A DNA stretch of 64,000 bases from Novosphingobium sp. KA1 (GCF_017309955.1 NZ_CP021247.1:248001-312000), one strand, 5' to 3'. Positions 1-8,432 are shown, numbered from the stretch's first letter. Translations and numbers: made by a program. The notes: generated by a model not told the origin, from the letters alone.

Positions 1-1080
1 TCGAAGCTCTCCTACCGCCTGCGCGACGATTACACGACGCTGGTCTGGCTGGGCGGCACCAAGGCGCTGTGGTCGCTGGGCGATGCCCGCCGCGCGGCGC
101 CGCTGTTCTACCGCTACGGCGCCGCGGCGCAGACGCCCGGCACCCGCTCCAAGGGCTTCTACTGGGCCGGACGCGCGCTGGCGCAGGCGGGCGACAGCGC
201 CGGGGCCAGCCGCTATTTCGAGATGGCGGCCGCCTATCCGCAGTACTTCTACGGCCAGCTCTCGCTCGAACGGCTGGGCCGTCCGCTGCCCGACATGGAC
301 AGCAAGCCGCGCGCCATGCCCACCCCGGCGGAACGCAGCGCCTTCATGGCAAAGCCGATCACCCGGGCCGTGCGCGACGTCGCCCGCGATGCCGACTGGC
401 GCACCGGGGTCCAGTTCTACAAGGAGATCTCCGACCAGGCGCAGAGCGAGGCGGACCACGTGCTGGTCGCGGACCTCGCGCGCGAGATCGGCCGGCGTGA
501 CCTCGCGGTGATCCTCGGCCAGAGCGCCCATGCCGATGGCTACGGCGATTTCGGCAAGATCGCCTATCCGCTGATCCCGACGCCGCCGGGCGCGGACTGG
601 ACGATGGTCCATGCCCTGACCCGGCAGGAAAGCCAGTTCGCGCAGAACGCGCTCAGCCATGCCGGGGCGCGCGGGCTGATGCAGCTGATGCCGGCCACCG
701 CGCGCGAGCAGGCGGGCAAGCTCGGCCTCTCCTACGACAGTGCCCGTCTCGTCAGCGACGCGAGCTACAACATCCAGCTCGGCGATGCCTACTTCGCGCG
801 GATGCGCAATTACTTCGGCGGCTCCTACCCGCTGGCGATCGGTGCCTACAATGCAGGCGCAGGCAATGTGAACAAGTGGCTCGCCGCCAATGGCGATCCG
901 CGCATGGGCTCGGTCGACTGGGTGACGTGGATCGAGCAGATCCCGATCTACGAGACCAAGAACTACATCCAGCGCGTGCTCGAGAACGCGGTCGTCTATC
1001 AGGCGATTTACCCGGACAAATCGGGCGCGCAGAGCAGCCGTCCGCTCAGCCGGATGATGGGCAAGAATACGCCGGGCTAG
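1..1080 (+). CDS. Soluble lytic murein transglycosylase, 5' end missing
   Basis: The reading frame is open from the first base, so the start lies left of the window and only the last 359 residues are present. The C-terminal part is an SLT (Slt70/GH23-like) domain. The catalytic glutamate is in RQESQF (codon at 628-630), followed by the family motif GLMQLMPATA and later AYNAGAGN, which lines the glycan cleft. The upstream part is Ala/Arg/Tyr-rich and helical with TPR-like repeats, as in the U-shaped domain of Slt70. It cleaves peptidoglycan between MurNAc and GlcNAc to leave 1,6-anhydro ends, in the periplasm. It stands alone on its strand, and a palindromic repeat begins at its stop codon. 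The family is certain; the specific paralogue is not. Confidence 0.93.
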   Translation, partial: SKLSYRLRDDYTTLVWLGGTKALWSLGDARRAAPLFYRYGAAAQTPGTRSKGFYWAGRALAQAGDSAGASRYFEMAAAYPQYFYGQLSLERLGRPLPDMDSKPRAMPTPAERSAFMAKPITRAVRDVARDADWRTGVQFYKEISDQAQSEADHVLVADLAREIGRRDLAVILGQSAHADGYGDFGKIAYPLIPTPPGADWTMVHALTRQESQFAQNALSHAGARGLMQLMPATAREQAGKLGLSYDSARLVSDASYNIQLGDAYFARMRNYFGGSYPLAIGAYNAGAGNVNKWLAANGDPRMGSVDWVTWIEQIPIYETKNYIQRVLENAVVYQAIYPDKSGAQSSRPLSRMMGKNTPG

Positions 1081-1141
1081 AGCATTTTCCAATCAGGTGG
1101 AATTACCTGATGACTCGGAAAATGCGACAAACAAAAACTTA
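1079..1141. repeat. Dispersed nested-palindrome repeat, family B, copy 1
   Basis: Outer arms GCATTTTCC (1082-1090) and GGAAAATGC (1117-1125) enclose inner arms TCAGGT (1093-1098) and ACCTGA (1105-1110). An A-rich tail, ACAAACAAAAACTTAG, follows. A related, more decayed copy lies at 29573-29675 with the same GAGCATTTTC core and the same A-rich tail. It begins right at the stop codon of the transglycosylase gene. There is no T-run, so I do not call it a terminator. Confidence 0.6.
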
Positions 1142-1185
1142 GCCCGGCGTCGGTTCAGGGTTGTTCTGGTACGCCTAGGGGCCGT

Positions 1186-2550
1186 TCAACCCGCTTTCAG
1201 TCGGTAGAGCGCGGAGGCGTGCGGGCGCAGGTTTGCGCGCACCCTGCCCTCGCTCACTCCAAGGTCCGCGCCCTGCCACAGATCGCGCACCGACGCGCGG
1301 CTGAGGCCGAGTTCACGCAAGGGCACGGCCACCTCCAGCGGCGCCTCGCCGGTGTTGAACAGCGCCAGATAGCGGTCCTCGCTGCCCTCTGCCCGCGCCG
1401 ACCAGACGCGGGTGTTGTCGGCCAGGAAATGCGGGCGATTGCCGGTGCTGTGCTGGTTCACCGCCAGGACCTCGCGGTTGGTGAGCAGCGCCAGGGTCGC
1501 ATCGTCGATGCCGCGCAGATCCCCGCCCATGATCAGCGGCGAGCGGGCGATGGACCACAATGTCATCAGCGTCTGCTGCTCGTCCGGGGTGAAGCGGCTG
1601 GCGCGGTCGCCAAGGGCAATGCGGCCCAGCGGCAGCATGTCGGCATCGGGCCAGGAGCCGGGTCCGGCAAACGGCGACCAGTTCTCCAAGCGTGTGAACT
1701 GGGCCAAGAGCTGCGGCCATTCGTCCCAGAAATCGTCGGAAATCCGCCACATCTGCGCATGCTTGCGCACGTCGGCCCCGCGCGGGACCGGGGTCTCGCC
1801 GGGCGAGAGGCTGAGCACGATCGGCCGGCCGCAGCGCGCAATGGCGCTGGCGGCCGCCTCGATTTCCGGAGCATGGGCATCGTAGGGACGGCTCATGTCG
1901 TCCATCTTCACGAAGTCCACGCCCCACGAGGCATAGAGGCGGAACAGGCTGTCGTAATAGGCCTGCGCGCCGGGCTTGCTCATGTCGACGCCGTACATGT
2001 CCGGGTTCCACGGGCAGATGCTGTTGGTGTCGGCAATGTCGCGCGCGCGGTAGGGCGTGCCCAGGATCGGCAGGTTCTGCTCCACCGCCAGCCGCGCGAT
2101 GCCGCGCATCACGTGGATGCCGAACTTCATGCCCATCGCGTGGACCTTGGCCGCCAAGGGTGCAAAACCCTTGCCGCCCTTGGAGGAGGGAAAGCGGTTG
2201 GGCGCCGGGATCAGCCGCCCGTTGGCGTCCAGCGCGGGCACCGGATGGGCGTTGTAGGTATAGCTCCTGGCCTCGGGCTCGTACCACTGGATGTCGACGG
2301 TGAAGACGTCGTAGCCGAAGGGCAGCAGCCTGTCGCGCATGATCGCCGCGGTTTCGAGCGCCTGCGCCTCGGTGATGGTGCCGGCAAAGCTGTTCCACGA
2401 ATTCCAGCCCATCGGCGGACGCGGCGCCAGTGCGGCTCCCGGCGCGGTCGGAAGCGCCCCCGAAGCTTCAGCGGCGACGGCGCGAGCTGCCATCCCGGCA
2501 AGCGGCGCTGCGGCGGCAGCAATGAGCGCGGAGCGGCGTGAAAGTTCCAT
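1186..2550 (-). CDS. Tat-exported alpha-galactosidase, glycoside hydrolase family 27
   Basis: It hydrolyses terminal alpha-galactosides (or alpha-N-acetylgalactosaminides) from oligosaccharides. The ATG at 2550 follows GAGGA with 4 bases between, and gives a twin-arginine signal (SRRSAL, then an Ala-rich hydrophobic stretch ending AVAA), so export is through Tat. GH27 hallmarks follow: PPMGWNSWNSF near the mature N-terminus, DFVKMDD with the nucleophilic aspartate, and WRISDDFWDEW with the acid/base aspartate. A C-terminal beta-sandwich is present. An upstream in-frame ATG at 2577 would put nine residues before the Tat motif and is less likely. At 454 residues it has the usual GH27 length. 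It stands alone, with no transporter or sugar operon beside it. Confidence 0.9.
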   Translation of the reverse strand: MELSRRSALIAAAAAPLAGMAARAVAAEASGALPTAPGAALAPRPPMGWNSWNSFAGTITEAQALETAAIMRDRLLPFGYDVFTVDIQWYEPEARSYTYNAHPVPALDANGRLIPAPNRFPSSKGGKGFAPLAAKVHAMGMKFGIHVMRGIARLAVEQNLPILGTPYRARDIADTNSICPWNPDMYGVDMSKPGAQAYYDSLFRLYASWGVDFVKMDDMSRPYDAHAPEIEAAASAIARCGRPIVLSLSPGETPVPRGADVRKHAQMWRISDDFWDEWPQLLAQFTRLENWSPFAGPGSWPDADMLPLGRIALGDRASRFTPDEQQTLMTLWSIARSPLIMGGDLRGIDDATLALLTNREVLAVNQHSTGNRPHFLADNTRVWSARAEGSEDRYLALFNTGEAPLEVAVPLRELGLSRASVRDLWQGADLGVSEGRVRANLRPHASALYRLKAG

Positions 2551-2680
2551 GATGTCCTCGATCCCTGATGGTCCCAATGGCCTCGCCTTCTTTTTGTCGG
2601 ACTAATTCCTGCAGTGCAAGACCGTGGAGAAGCGCCCCTGCCCCTTGGCCGCACCGAACGCGCCGGATAAAGCTCTGGCG

Positions 2681-3166
2681 ATGAAACCCGCAGGTCCTCC
2701 GATCACGCCCGCCGGAATGGCGAAATTGCGCGCCCGCTACGACCATCTGCTTGGCAAGGAGCGGCCGGAGATCGTCGAGATCGTCTCTTGGGCGGCCGGC
2801 AATGGCGATCGCTCCGAAAACGGCGACTATCTCTACGGCCGCAAACGGATGCGCGAGATCGACCGCGAACTCGCCTTCCTCGCCCGCCGCATGAAGGCCC
2901 TGCGCGTGGTCGATCCACGCGAACAGACCGAACGCGGCAAGGTGTTTTTCGGCGCCACCGTCACGATCGCCGACGAGGACGACACCCACAAGACCGTCAC
3001 CATCGTCGGCGATGACGAGCAGGATGCGGCAAAGGGCCTGATCGGCTGGAGCGCCCCCATGACCCGGGCGCTGCGCGGCGCCGCGGTGGGGGACTTGCGC
3101 ATGGTGCGCCTGCCGTCCGGCGAGAAGGAATGGGAAGTGATGGAGATCACCTACCCGGCTGGCTGA
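2681..3166 (+). CDS. greB: Transcription elongation factor GreB-type
   Basis: It rescues backtracked RNA polymerase by stimulating transcript cleavage in the secondary channel. From the ATG at 2681 the protein has 161 residues, the usual Gre length. The N-terminal coiled coil carries the tip motif GDRSENGDY with the two acidic residues that reach the active site. The C-terminal FKBP-like domain contains GKVFFGATV and SPMTRALRG-type sequence (here APMTRALRG). ERPEIVEIVSWAA at the start of the coil and the FFGA motif match GreB rather than GreA. A start at 2624 would add 19 residues not found in the family. It is divergent from the alpha-galactosidase gene. Confidence 0.88.
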   Translation: MKPAGPPITPAGMAKLRARYDHLLGKERPEIVEIVSWAAGNGDRSENGDYLYGRKRMREIDRELAFLARRMKALRVVDPREQTERGKVFFGATVTIADEDDTHKTVTIVGDDEQDAAKGLIGWSAPMTRALRGAAVGDLRMVRLPSGEKEWEVMEITYPAG

Positions 3167-3177
3167 GAGTGTGTCTG

Positions 3178-3240
3178 CAAAATGCCTGCAAGGCATTTTG
3201 ATCCGGCACCAGCCCATTCCCCCACCCGGACCACCCGCGC
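3178..3240. repeat. Dispersed palindromic repeat, family A, copy 1
   Basis: A hairpin AAAATGCCT (3179-3187)/AGGCATTTT (3191-3199) is followed by the conserved block GGCACCAGCCCATTCCCCCA (3205-3224) and then CCC GGACCACCC. The same hairpin-plus-block arrangement, with GGCACCGGCCCACTCCC, recurs twice in inverted orientation at 38334-38506. It lies just after the greB stop codon, so the hairpin may also end greB transcription. Confidence 0.65.
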
Positions 3241-3279
3241 AATCAGGAAACCGGCGAGATTGCCGAGGGCGTGATCGAC

Positions 3280-3372
3280 ATGCAGGACCGGCCCAGTAAA
3301 AAGGGCGACTACGGCCTCGGCTATTGCAAGCATGGCAAGAAAGTCGGCGAAGGCCCGCGCGAGATCGCGTGA
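3280..3372 (+). CDS. Possible 30-residue peptide or 3' gene fragment
   Basis: An open frame runs from just after the family-A repeat (previous in-frame stop at 3199) to TGA at 3370-3372. The first ATG is at 3280. The product is short, basic and Gly/Lys-rich (KKGDYGLGYCKHGKKVGEG). The stop overlaps a GTG (3369) that could start the next gene, in a GTGA junction. It could be a small protein, a coupled leader, or the remnant of a gene whose front half was replaced by the repeat. I do not recognise the sequence. Confidence 0.25.
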   Translation: MQDRPSKKGDYGLGYCKHGKKVGEGPREIA

Positions 3373-3413
3373 ACCGCTTGACCCGGGCCCGGCCGCGCGG
3401 CCAGAACCGGTGC

Positions 3414-3926
3414 ATGGGGGTTCGTCCGTTACTGATCGCGCTTTGCAGCGCTTCGCTCCTGCTTGCCGTGGGCCAGCACCCCTCGGCGGCGATGTCGGCC
3501 GGTGCCGCCGCGGCGCCCGCTTCCAGCCACCTGCGGGATTACGTGAGCGACATGGCCCATGTCCTGCCACCGGCGAGCAAGGCGCGTCTTGCCAAGAGCC
3601 TGAAGGCGTTCGAACACCGAACCCGTCACCAGATGGTCGTCGTCACGCCCCCGTCGCTCGGCGGCAACGACATCGCCGCCTATGCCCGCGCATGGGGCAA
3701 TCGCCGGGGCATCGGCCGCAAGGGCATCAACGACGGCGTGATCGTGCTGGTCGCGCCCAACGAACGCAAGGTGCGCATCGCCGTGGGCGACGGGCTGACC
3801 GCACAGCTTCCCGACGAACGCTGCCAGGCCATCATCGACCGGGACATGCTGCCCAGCTTCAGGGCCGGGGATTTTGGCGCAGGGCTTGAAAGAGGTGTCG
3901 CCGCCCTTTCCCGCCAGGTGCACTGA
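3414..3926 (+). CDS. Exported TPM-domain protein (YgcG/PSB27-like fold)
   Basis: The ATG at 3414 gives a Sec signal (MGVRPLLIALCSASLLLAVG) followed by a TPM domain of about 130 residues. Visible family features are RDYVSDMAHVLPP at its start, MVVVTPPSLGGNDIAAYA with WG after it, and KGINDGVIVLVAPNERKVRIAVGDGL in the core, given here in parts: GINDGVIVLVA, then RKVRIAVGDGL. There is no C-terminal membrane segment or Gly-rich tail, so the mature protein is probably periplasmic. TPM proteins have been linked to envelope quality control and photosystem repair; the substrate here is unknown. A GTG start at 3369 overlapping the preceding small frame is possible. Confidence 0.8.
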   Translation: MGVRPLLIALCSASLLLAVGQHPSAAMSAGAAAAPASSHLRDYVSDMAHVLPPASKARLAKSLKAFEHRTRHQMVVVTPPSLGGNDIAAYARAWGNRRGIGRKGINDGVIVLVAPNERKVRIAVGDGLTAQLPDERCQAIIDRDMLPSFRAGDFGAGLERGVAALSRQVH

Positions 3927-3968
3927 CCGCTTCGCATGCCTTCAAAACCATGCCATGAGCGCGCCTCG

Positions 3969-4493
3969 ATGAAACGCCTATCCGGTCGCCCGTTCCGCCT
4001 CATCACCCTGCTTGCCGCCTGCATCGCCGCCAGCGCTGTCGGCTCGGCCCCCGTGCGCGCACGCGAGAGCCTGGGGCTCTACGCCACATGGGGCGCGTTC
4101 CGCGATCCGCTGGTGCCGCGCTGCTATGCCATCGCCATGGCCGAGCCCAGCCAGGCCGCGCGTGAATACCAGCCGTTTGCCGCCATCGGCACCTGGCCGC
4201 GCCGGGGGGCGCGCGGGCAGTTGCACGTACGCCTCTCGCGCCGGATCATGCAGCCCTCGACCGTCACGCTCAATGTCGGCGGGCAGCGCTGGCCGCTCAT
4301 CGCCGGCGGCGGCGATGCATGGCCCCGCAACGAGGGCGACAACGCCGCGATCGTCGCGGCCATGCGCTCCGCCCCGCGCATGACCGTCACCGCCACCGAC
4401 CTGAAGGGCAACCGCTTCGTCAACGCCTGGCCGCTGGCAGGCGCGGCTTCGGCGATGGACGCCGCCCTGATCGGCTGCGCGAAGGCGCAATAG
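3969..4493 (+). CDS. Exported hypothetical protein, invasion-associated-locus-B-like
   Basis: 174 residues with a basic N-terminus and a hydrophobic signal ending near VRARE. The mature part has a small beta-rich pattern ([58 protein letters not shown]) with two cysteines. Short strand-rich exported proteins of this kind in alphaproteobacteria are often annotated as IalB-like. The match is by general pattern only, so function is unassigned. It follows the TPM gene closely on the same strand and is followed by a strong hairpin at 4500-4527. The ATG at 3936 is also in frame but adds residues before the signal. Confidence 0.7.
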   Translation: MKRLSGRPFRLITLLAACIAASAVGSAPVRARESLGLYATWGAFRDPLVPRCYAIAMAEPSQAAREYQPFAAIGTWPRRGARGQLHVRLSRRIMQPSTVTLNVGGQRWPLIAGGGDAWPRNEGDNAAIVAAMRSAPRMTVTATDLKGNRFVNAWPLAGAASAMDAALIGCAKAQ

Positions 4494-4499
4494 CCAGAA

Positions 4500-4527
4500 A
4501 AGGGCGGCAGCCGGAGCCACCGCCCTT
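4500..4527. terminator. Hairpin between convergent genes
   Basis: AAGGGCGG (4500-4507) pairs with CCGCCCTT (4520-4527) across a 12-base loop, flanked by AAAA on the left, which reads as TTTT on the minus strand. It sits between the stops of two converging genes, so it may end transcription from both sides. Confidence 0.55.
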
Positions 4528-4545
4528 CCCGGCATCAGCCAACGA

Positions 4546-5214
4546 TCAGAAGCGCACGCCGACGCCGGCCATGACCTGATGACGGTCAAGGTCGAGGTTG
4601 AAACGCTGGCTGTCGGGAATGTCGCCGGTATAGTCGATCTCGCCCTTGCCGTAGTTCGAGTAGCGGTATTCCAGCTTCACGAAAGTGTTGTGGCTGATCG
4701 CCTGCTCGACACCGGCGCCGATCCGCCAGCCGTCGGCGTCGATGTCACGCTTGGTATCGACGGTGCCGACCGCATTGCGCACGTCGAACTTGGCGTTGGT
4801 ATAGCCGCCCTTGACGTAGACCATGGTCTTGGGCGCGACGACATACCCGAGGCGCGCGCCGACATAGACGTCGCGGTTGGCCTTGACGTTGCCGATGCCG
4901 AAACCTTCGAAATCGCCGTTGTCGAACTTGGTCTTGGCGGTCGACCAGGTCACTTCCGCCTCGGGACCGAAGACGAAGTTGTTCATGCGGAAATCGTAGC
5001 CCGCGCCGACGCCGTAGGAGAGGCCGTCGATCGACTGGTCGTTGTCGATGCTGGAATCGTCGTCGATGCTGCTACCGGCGCGGGTCACATCGTAACCGGC
5101 CAGCGCCTCGACGTGGAACTGTTCGAACGGCTGCACGGGGGCGACATCCTGCGCCATCGCCGGAACCGAAATCATCGCTGCGCCCGAGGTAAGGCAGAGA
5201 AGAGCCTTCTTCAT
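4546..5214 (-). CDS. Outer-membrane beta-barrel protein (OmpA/OmpW-like 8-strand type)
   Basis: 222 residues. The ATG at 5214 follows GGAG with seven bases between, and opens a Sec signal ([21 protein letters not shown]). The mature part alternates hydrophobic and polar residues as in barrel strands: [63 protein letters not shown], and a C-terminal [11 protein letters not shown] ending in phenylalanine, the BAM recognition residue. An Asp/Ser-rich segment ([17 protein letters not shown]) early on is a likely surface loop or ion-binding repeat. This is the common barrel-type porin family of alphaproteobacteria; the ligand is unknown. Confidence 0.85.
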   Translation of the reverse strand: MKKALLCLTSGAAMISVPAMAQDVAPVQPFEQFHVEALAGYDVTRAGSSIDDDSSIDNDQSIDGLSYGVGAGYDFRMNNFVFGPEAEVTWSTAKTKFDNGDFEGFGIGNVKANRDVYVGARLGYVVAPKTMVYVKGGYTNAKFDVRNAVGTVDTKRDIDADGWRIGAGVEQAISHNTFVKLEYRYSNYGKGEIDYTGDIPDSQRFNLDLDRHQVMAGVGVRF

Positions 5215-5490
5215 GTTGTCACTCCAGTCCTTGTTCTTGAGCAGGTCTCGCCTGCCTGGACTGGTCAAATGCCTGTCGTGCGGGGCCGGTTTCCTGAACA
5301 TAACACAACGAAATCATTGATGTTTTTCAGCAACACTGGTGCGATGGACGGAGCCTGTGGCGGGTCGGCCGGGCGGAACCGGCCGGGCGCCATGCGCGTT
5401 CGCGCGACCGCCCCGCCGCGCCCCTGCCGCCAATCGTGTTGCGCTGTATCTTCCGCTTTCGCGCAAATTGCCCTATATGGCGCGGCAATC

Positions 5491-6813
5491 ATGACAGACA
5501 CCATTTCCAGCTCCGCCGGGGCCGGCCCCATGCCGATCCCCGGGCACATCGATCCCGTTCCGGTGCCGCGCCCCGGCATCGTCGAAGGCGTGACCCCGCG
5601 CGAGGACGGCCGCGTCGACCTCATGGGCCTGCCCAGGAAGCGCATTGCCGACCTGTTCGAAAGCGCCGGGCTGGACCTCAAGGCCGCCAAGCTGCGCGCC
5701 AAGCAGGTCTACCACTGGATCTACCACCGCGGCGTGACCGAGTTCGAGGCGATGACCGATATCGCCAAGACCATGCGCCCCTGGCTGGCCGAGCGTTTCG
5801 TGATCGGCCGCCCCGAAATCGTCGAGGCACAGCACTCCAGCGACGGCACCCGCAAGTGGCTGCTGCGCACCGCCGACGCCCACGATTTCGAGATGGTGTT
5901 CATCCCCGACGCCGATCGCGGCACCCTCTGCGTCTCCTCGCAGGTCGGCTGCACGCTCAATTGCCGGTTCTGCCACACCGGCACCATGCGCCTCGTGCGC
6001 AACCTGACCGTCGGCGAGATCGTCGGCCAGGTCATGCTGGCGCGTGACGCGCTGGCCGAATGGCCCAAGGGCCGCATGGACTTCGCTTTCGGCGACGGCG
6101 TTGACGGTGCGGAATCCGGGGGCGCCGAGATCGACGACGAGGACGGCGGTTACTCGTCGGACGGCCGCCTGCTCACCAACATCGTGATGATGGGCATGGG
6201 CGAGCCGCTCTACAATTTCGACAACGTGCGTGACGCGCTGAAGCTGGTCATGGACGGAGACGGCCTCGCCCTGTCGAAGCGCCGCATCACCCTCTCGACC
6301 TCGGGCGTGATCCCGCAGATGGCCCGCTGCGGCGAGGAAATCGGCGTGAACCTGGCCGTCTCGCTCCACGCGGTGACCAAGGACGTGCGTGACGAGATCG
6401 TGCCGATCAACAAGAAGTACGGCATCGAGGACCTGCTGCAGGCCTGTGCCGACTATCCGGGCGCCTCGAACGCGCGCCGCATCACCTTCGAATACGTGAT
6501 GCTCAAGGACAAGAACGACAGCGACGAGGACGCGCGCGAACTGGTGCGCCTGCTCAAGCAGTTCAACCTGCCCGCCAAGGTCAACCTGATCCCGTTCAAC
6601 CCCTGGCCCGGCGCGCAGTACGAATGCTCGACGCCGGAGCGGATCAAGGCGTTCTCGGACATCGTGTTCAAGGGCGGCATCTCGGCCCCGGTGCGCACCC
6701 CGCGCGGGCGCGACATCGATGCCGCCTGCGGCCAGCTCAAGACCGCCGCCGAAAAGAAGAGCCGCGCCGAACTGGAACGGCTCTACGCCGAGAAGGAAGT
6801 GGCGCTCGGCTGA
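5491..6813 (+). CDS. rlmN: 23S rRNA (A2503-C2)/tRNA (A37-C2)-methyltransferase RlmN
   Basis: A radical-SAM enzyme that methylates C2 of adenosine 2503 in 23S rRNA and A37 of some tRNAs. The [4Fe-4S] motif is Cys154-x3-Cys158-x2-Cys161 (GCTLNCRFC). MGMGEPLYN follows, and the C-terminal methyl-carrying cysteine is about residue 413 in DAACGQL. At 440 residues it is longer than the E. coli enzyme because of an acidic insert ([20 protein letters not shown]) between the cluster motif and the MGMGEP motif. The ATG at 5491 is chosen because the Met is next to the family N-terminus. The open frame extending further upstream is only the complement of the barrel gene. Confidence 0.95.
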   Translation: MTDTISSSAGAGPMPIPGHIDPVPVPRPGIVEGVTPREDGRVDLMGLPRKRIADLFESAGLDLKAAKLRAKQVYHWIYHRGVTEFEAMTDIAKTMRPWLAERFVIGRPEIVEAQHSSDGTRKWLLRTADAHDFEMVFIPDADRGTLCVSSQVGCTLNCRFCHTGTMRLVRNLTVGEIVGQVMLARDALAEWPKGRMDFAFGDGVDGAESGGAEIDDEDGGYSSDGRLLTNIVMMGMGEPLYNFDNVRDALKLVMDGDGLALSKRRITLSTSGVIPQMARCGEEIGVNLAVSLHAVTKDVRDEIVPINKKYGIEDLLQACADYPGASNARRITFEYVMLKDKNDSDEDARELVRLLKQFNLPAKVNLIPFNPWPGAQYECSTPERIKAFSDIVFKGGISAPVRTPRGRDIDAACGQLKTAAEKKSRAELERLYAEKEVALG

Positions 6814-6837
6814 GAGCCTGCCGGTCTCCGGGCTCTC
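6812..6837. terminator. Weak hairpin after rlmN
   Basis: GAGAGCC (6812-6818) pairs with GGCTCTC (6831-6837) immediately after the rlmN stop. The following sequence is only moderately T-rich, so termination strength is uncertain. Confidence 0.4.
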
Positions 6838-6901
6838 TCGGTTCCTCGTTTGGGGCCGCAACGGAAATACGCGATTGGCGTAAGTTCGATGCGGCCCTAG
6901 A

Positions 6902-6921
6902 CCGGATGCGACATCCGGAGA
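6902..6921 (+). promoter_or_regulatory. Hairpin covering the ribosome-binding site of the FGE gene
   Basis: CCGGATG (6902-6908) and CATCCGG (6912-6918) form a perfect seven-pair stem with a three-base loop. The last GG of the stem belongs to the GGAGA Shine-Dalgarno (6917-6921), eight bases before the ATG at 6930. Pairing could limit translation initiation. Confidence 0.4.
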
Positions 6922-6929
6922 GAACCGCA

Positions 6930-7895
6930 ATGACCGAAACCCTGACCCAAGGCAGCGAAGCCCTGCGCGGCATGATCCATCTGCCCGGCGGCACCTTCAC
7001 CATGGGGTCGGAGCGTTTCTACCCCGAAGAGGCACCGCTGCGGCGCGTGTCGGTCGATGCCTTCTGGATCGACGAAACGCCTGTCACCAACCGTCAGTTC
7101 GCCCGTTTCGTGGAGGCGACCGGCCATGTCACCGTCGCCGAGATCGCGCCTGATCCCAGGGACTACCCGGGCATGCTCCCGGAAATGGCCCAGCCCGGAT
7201 CGCTGGTGTTCCACAAGACCTGCGGACCGGTGGACACCGCCAATCCCGCCAACTGGTGGCGCTTCGATTTCGGCACGTCCTGGCGTCATCCCCATGGCCC
7301 CGGCAGCGACCTCGACACGCTGGACCTCTGGGACCATCCCGTCGTCCAGGTCAGCCACGCCGATGCCGAGGCCTATGCCGGGTGGGCAGGCAAGGACCTG
7401 CCGACCGAGGCGGAATGGGAATTCGCGGCGCGCGGCGGGCTGGAAGGCGCCGAATTTGCCTGGGGCGACGAACTGGCGCCCGAAGGGCAGATGCTCGCCA
7501 ATTACTGGCAGGGCCTGTTCCCTTTCGCCAACCAGTGCCTCGACGGCTGGGAACGCACCTCCCCGGTACGCAGCTTCCCCGCCAACGGCTACGGCCTCTA
7601 CGACATGATCGGCAACACCTGGGAATGGACGCGCGACTGGTGGTCAGAGCGCCCCGAGGTCAAGAAAGGCGGCTCGTGCTGCGCGCTCAGCAATCCGCGC
7701 GGCGGCAAGCTGAAGGACAGCTTCGACCCCGCGCAGCCGCAGGTGCGCATCGGCCGCAAGGTGCTGAAGGGCGGTTCGCACCTCTGCGCCGCGAACTACT
7801 GCCAGCGCTACCGCCCGGCTGCCCGCCATCCCGAGATGATCGACACCGCCACCAGCCACATCGGCTTTCGCTGCGTGGTGCGCGCACAGGCGTGA
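6930..7895 (+). CDS. Formylglycine-generating enzyme (SUMF1 family)
   Basis: 321 residues. It oxidises a cysteine in sulfatase active sites to C-alpha-formylglycine, using copper and oxygen. The FGE fold shows as PGGTFTMGS near the start, DETPVTNRQFARFV, LPTEAEWEFAARGG, NTWEWTRDWW and the C-terminal GFRCVV. The catalytic pair is present as Cys286 and Cys291 (LCAANYCQRYRPAARH), with the same five-residue step and RYR/AAR context as human Cys336/Cys341, so this is probably a true FGE and not a cysteine-less relative. GGAGA lies before the ATG. No sulfatase gene is in the window. A ligand- or substrate-specific variant cannot be excluded. Confidence 0.88.
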   Translation: MTETLTQGSEALRGMIHLPGGTFTMGSERFYPEEAPLRRVSVDAFWIDETPVTNRQFARFVEATGHVTVAEIAPDPRDYPGMLPEMAQPGSLVFHKTCGPVDTANPANWWRFDFGTSWRHPHGPGSDLDTLDLWDHPVVQVSHADAEAYAGWAGKDLPTEAEWEFAARGGLEGAEFAWGDELAPEGQMLANYWQGLFPFANQCLDGWERTSPVRSFPANGYGLYDMIGNTWEWTRDWWSERPEVKKGGSCCALSNPRGGKLKDSFDPAQPQVRIGRKVLKGGSHLCAANYCQRYRPAARHPEMIDTATSHIGFRCVVRAQA

Positions 7896-7908
7896 AGTCC
7901 GTTGGAAC

Positions 7909-7925
7909 ATTCGCCACCGGCGAAT
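7909..7925. terminator. Short hairpin between convergent genes
   Basis: ATTCGCC (7909-7915) and GGCGAAT (7919-7925) with a three-base loop, followed by TT. It lies in the 46-base gap between the FGE gene and the opposing response-regulator gene. Confidence 0.4.
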
Positions 7926-7941
7926 TTCACGGCACCGGATC

Positions 7942-8415
7942 TCACGCTGCGCCGATGCCCTGAAGCTTGCGGTGCAGGGTGTGATGATCGAACGGCTTGA
8001 TGACGTATTCGTCGGCGCCCGCCTCGATGCCCTTGCGGATATCGCCATTGTCCGAATTGGTGGTGCAGAACACCACCTTGGGCTGGCAGGCCGCCTGCAT
8101 GCCGCGAAGGGCGGTCACGAATTCAAGGCCGCCCATGAGCGGCATGTTCCAGTCCAGCAGGATCAGGTCGGGCATGGCCTGCACACACTTGGCCAGTGCT
8201 TCCTCGCCGTTCTCGGCCTCGGTCACGCTGTAGCCCAGCGCCTCCAGGATGCGGCGCGAGACCTTGCGGATCACCCGCGAATCGTCGACAATCAGCCCGC
8301 GCCGCACGCCAGGTGCCCGTGGTGCTTCGGTAGCGGCAGGTGCCTCGAGCGCAGGCGCCGATTCAACTGCACGCGGCGCCGACCCCTGGGAGCGCTTGAT
8401 CAGACCTTCCAGCAT
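7942..8415 (-). CDS. CheY-like single-domain response regulator with N-terminal linker
   Basis: 157 residues: about 37 of Ala/Pro-rich linker, then a receiver domain (GLIVDDSRVIRK, phosphoacceptor in LLDWNMP, CTT and the conserved lysine in VIKPFD). The receiver is very close to the CheY encoded at 11833-12198, sharing LLDWNMP, QPKVVFCTT and GADEYV-KPFDH, so the two are paralogues. ATG 8415 has AGGGGAG eight bases upstream. ATG 8436 (MSRGVNV) instead overlaps the stop of the upstream gene in ATGA. It is transcribed away from the cheA operon, in an operon with the 105-residue gene. Likely a second phosphate acceptor of CheA, acting on the motor or as a sink (inference). Confidence 0.88.
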   Translation of the reverse strand: MLEGLIKRSQGSAPRAVESAPALEAPAATEAPRAPGVRRGLIVDDSRVIRKVSRRILEALGYSVTEAENGEEALAKCVQAMPDLILLDWNMPLMGGLEFVTALRGMQAACQPKVVFCTTNSDNGDIRKGIEAGADEYVIKPFDHHTLHRKLQGIGAA

Positions 8416-8432
8416 GACATTGACTCCCCTGC

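Noticed and set aside
4579..5490. Extension of rlmN upstream to 4579
   Set aside because: The extra residues are only the complement of the barrel-protein gene and its leader; RlmN begins near the ATG at 5491.
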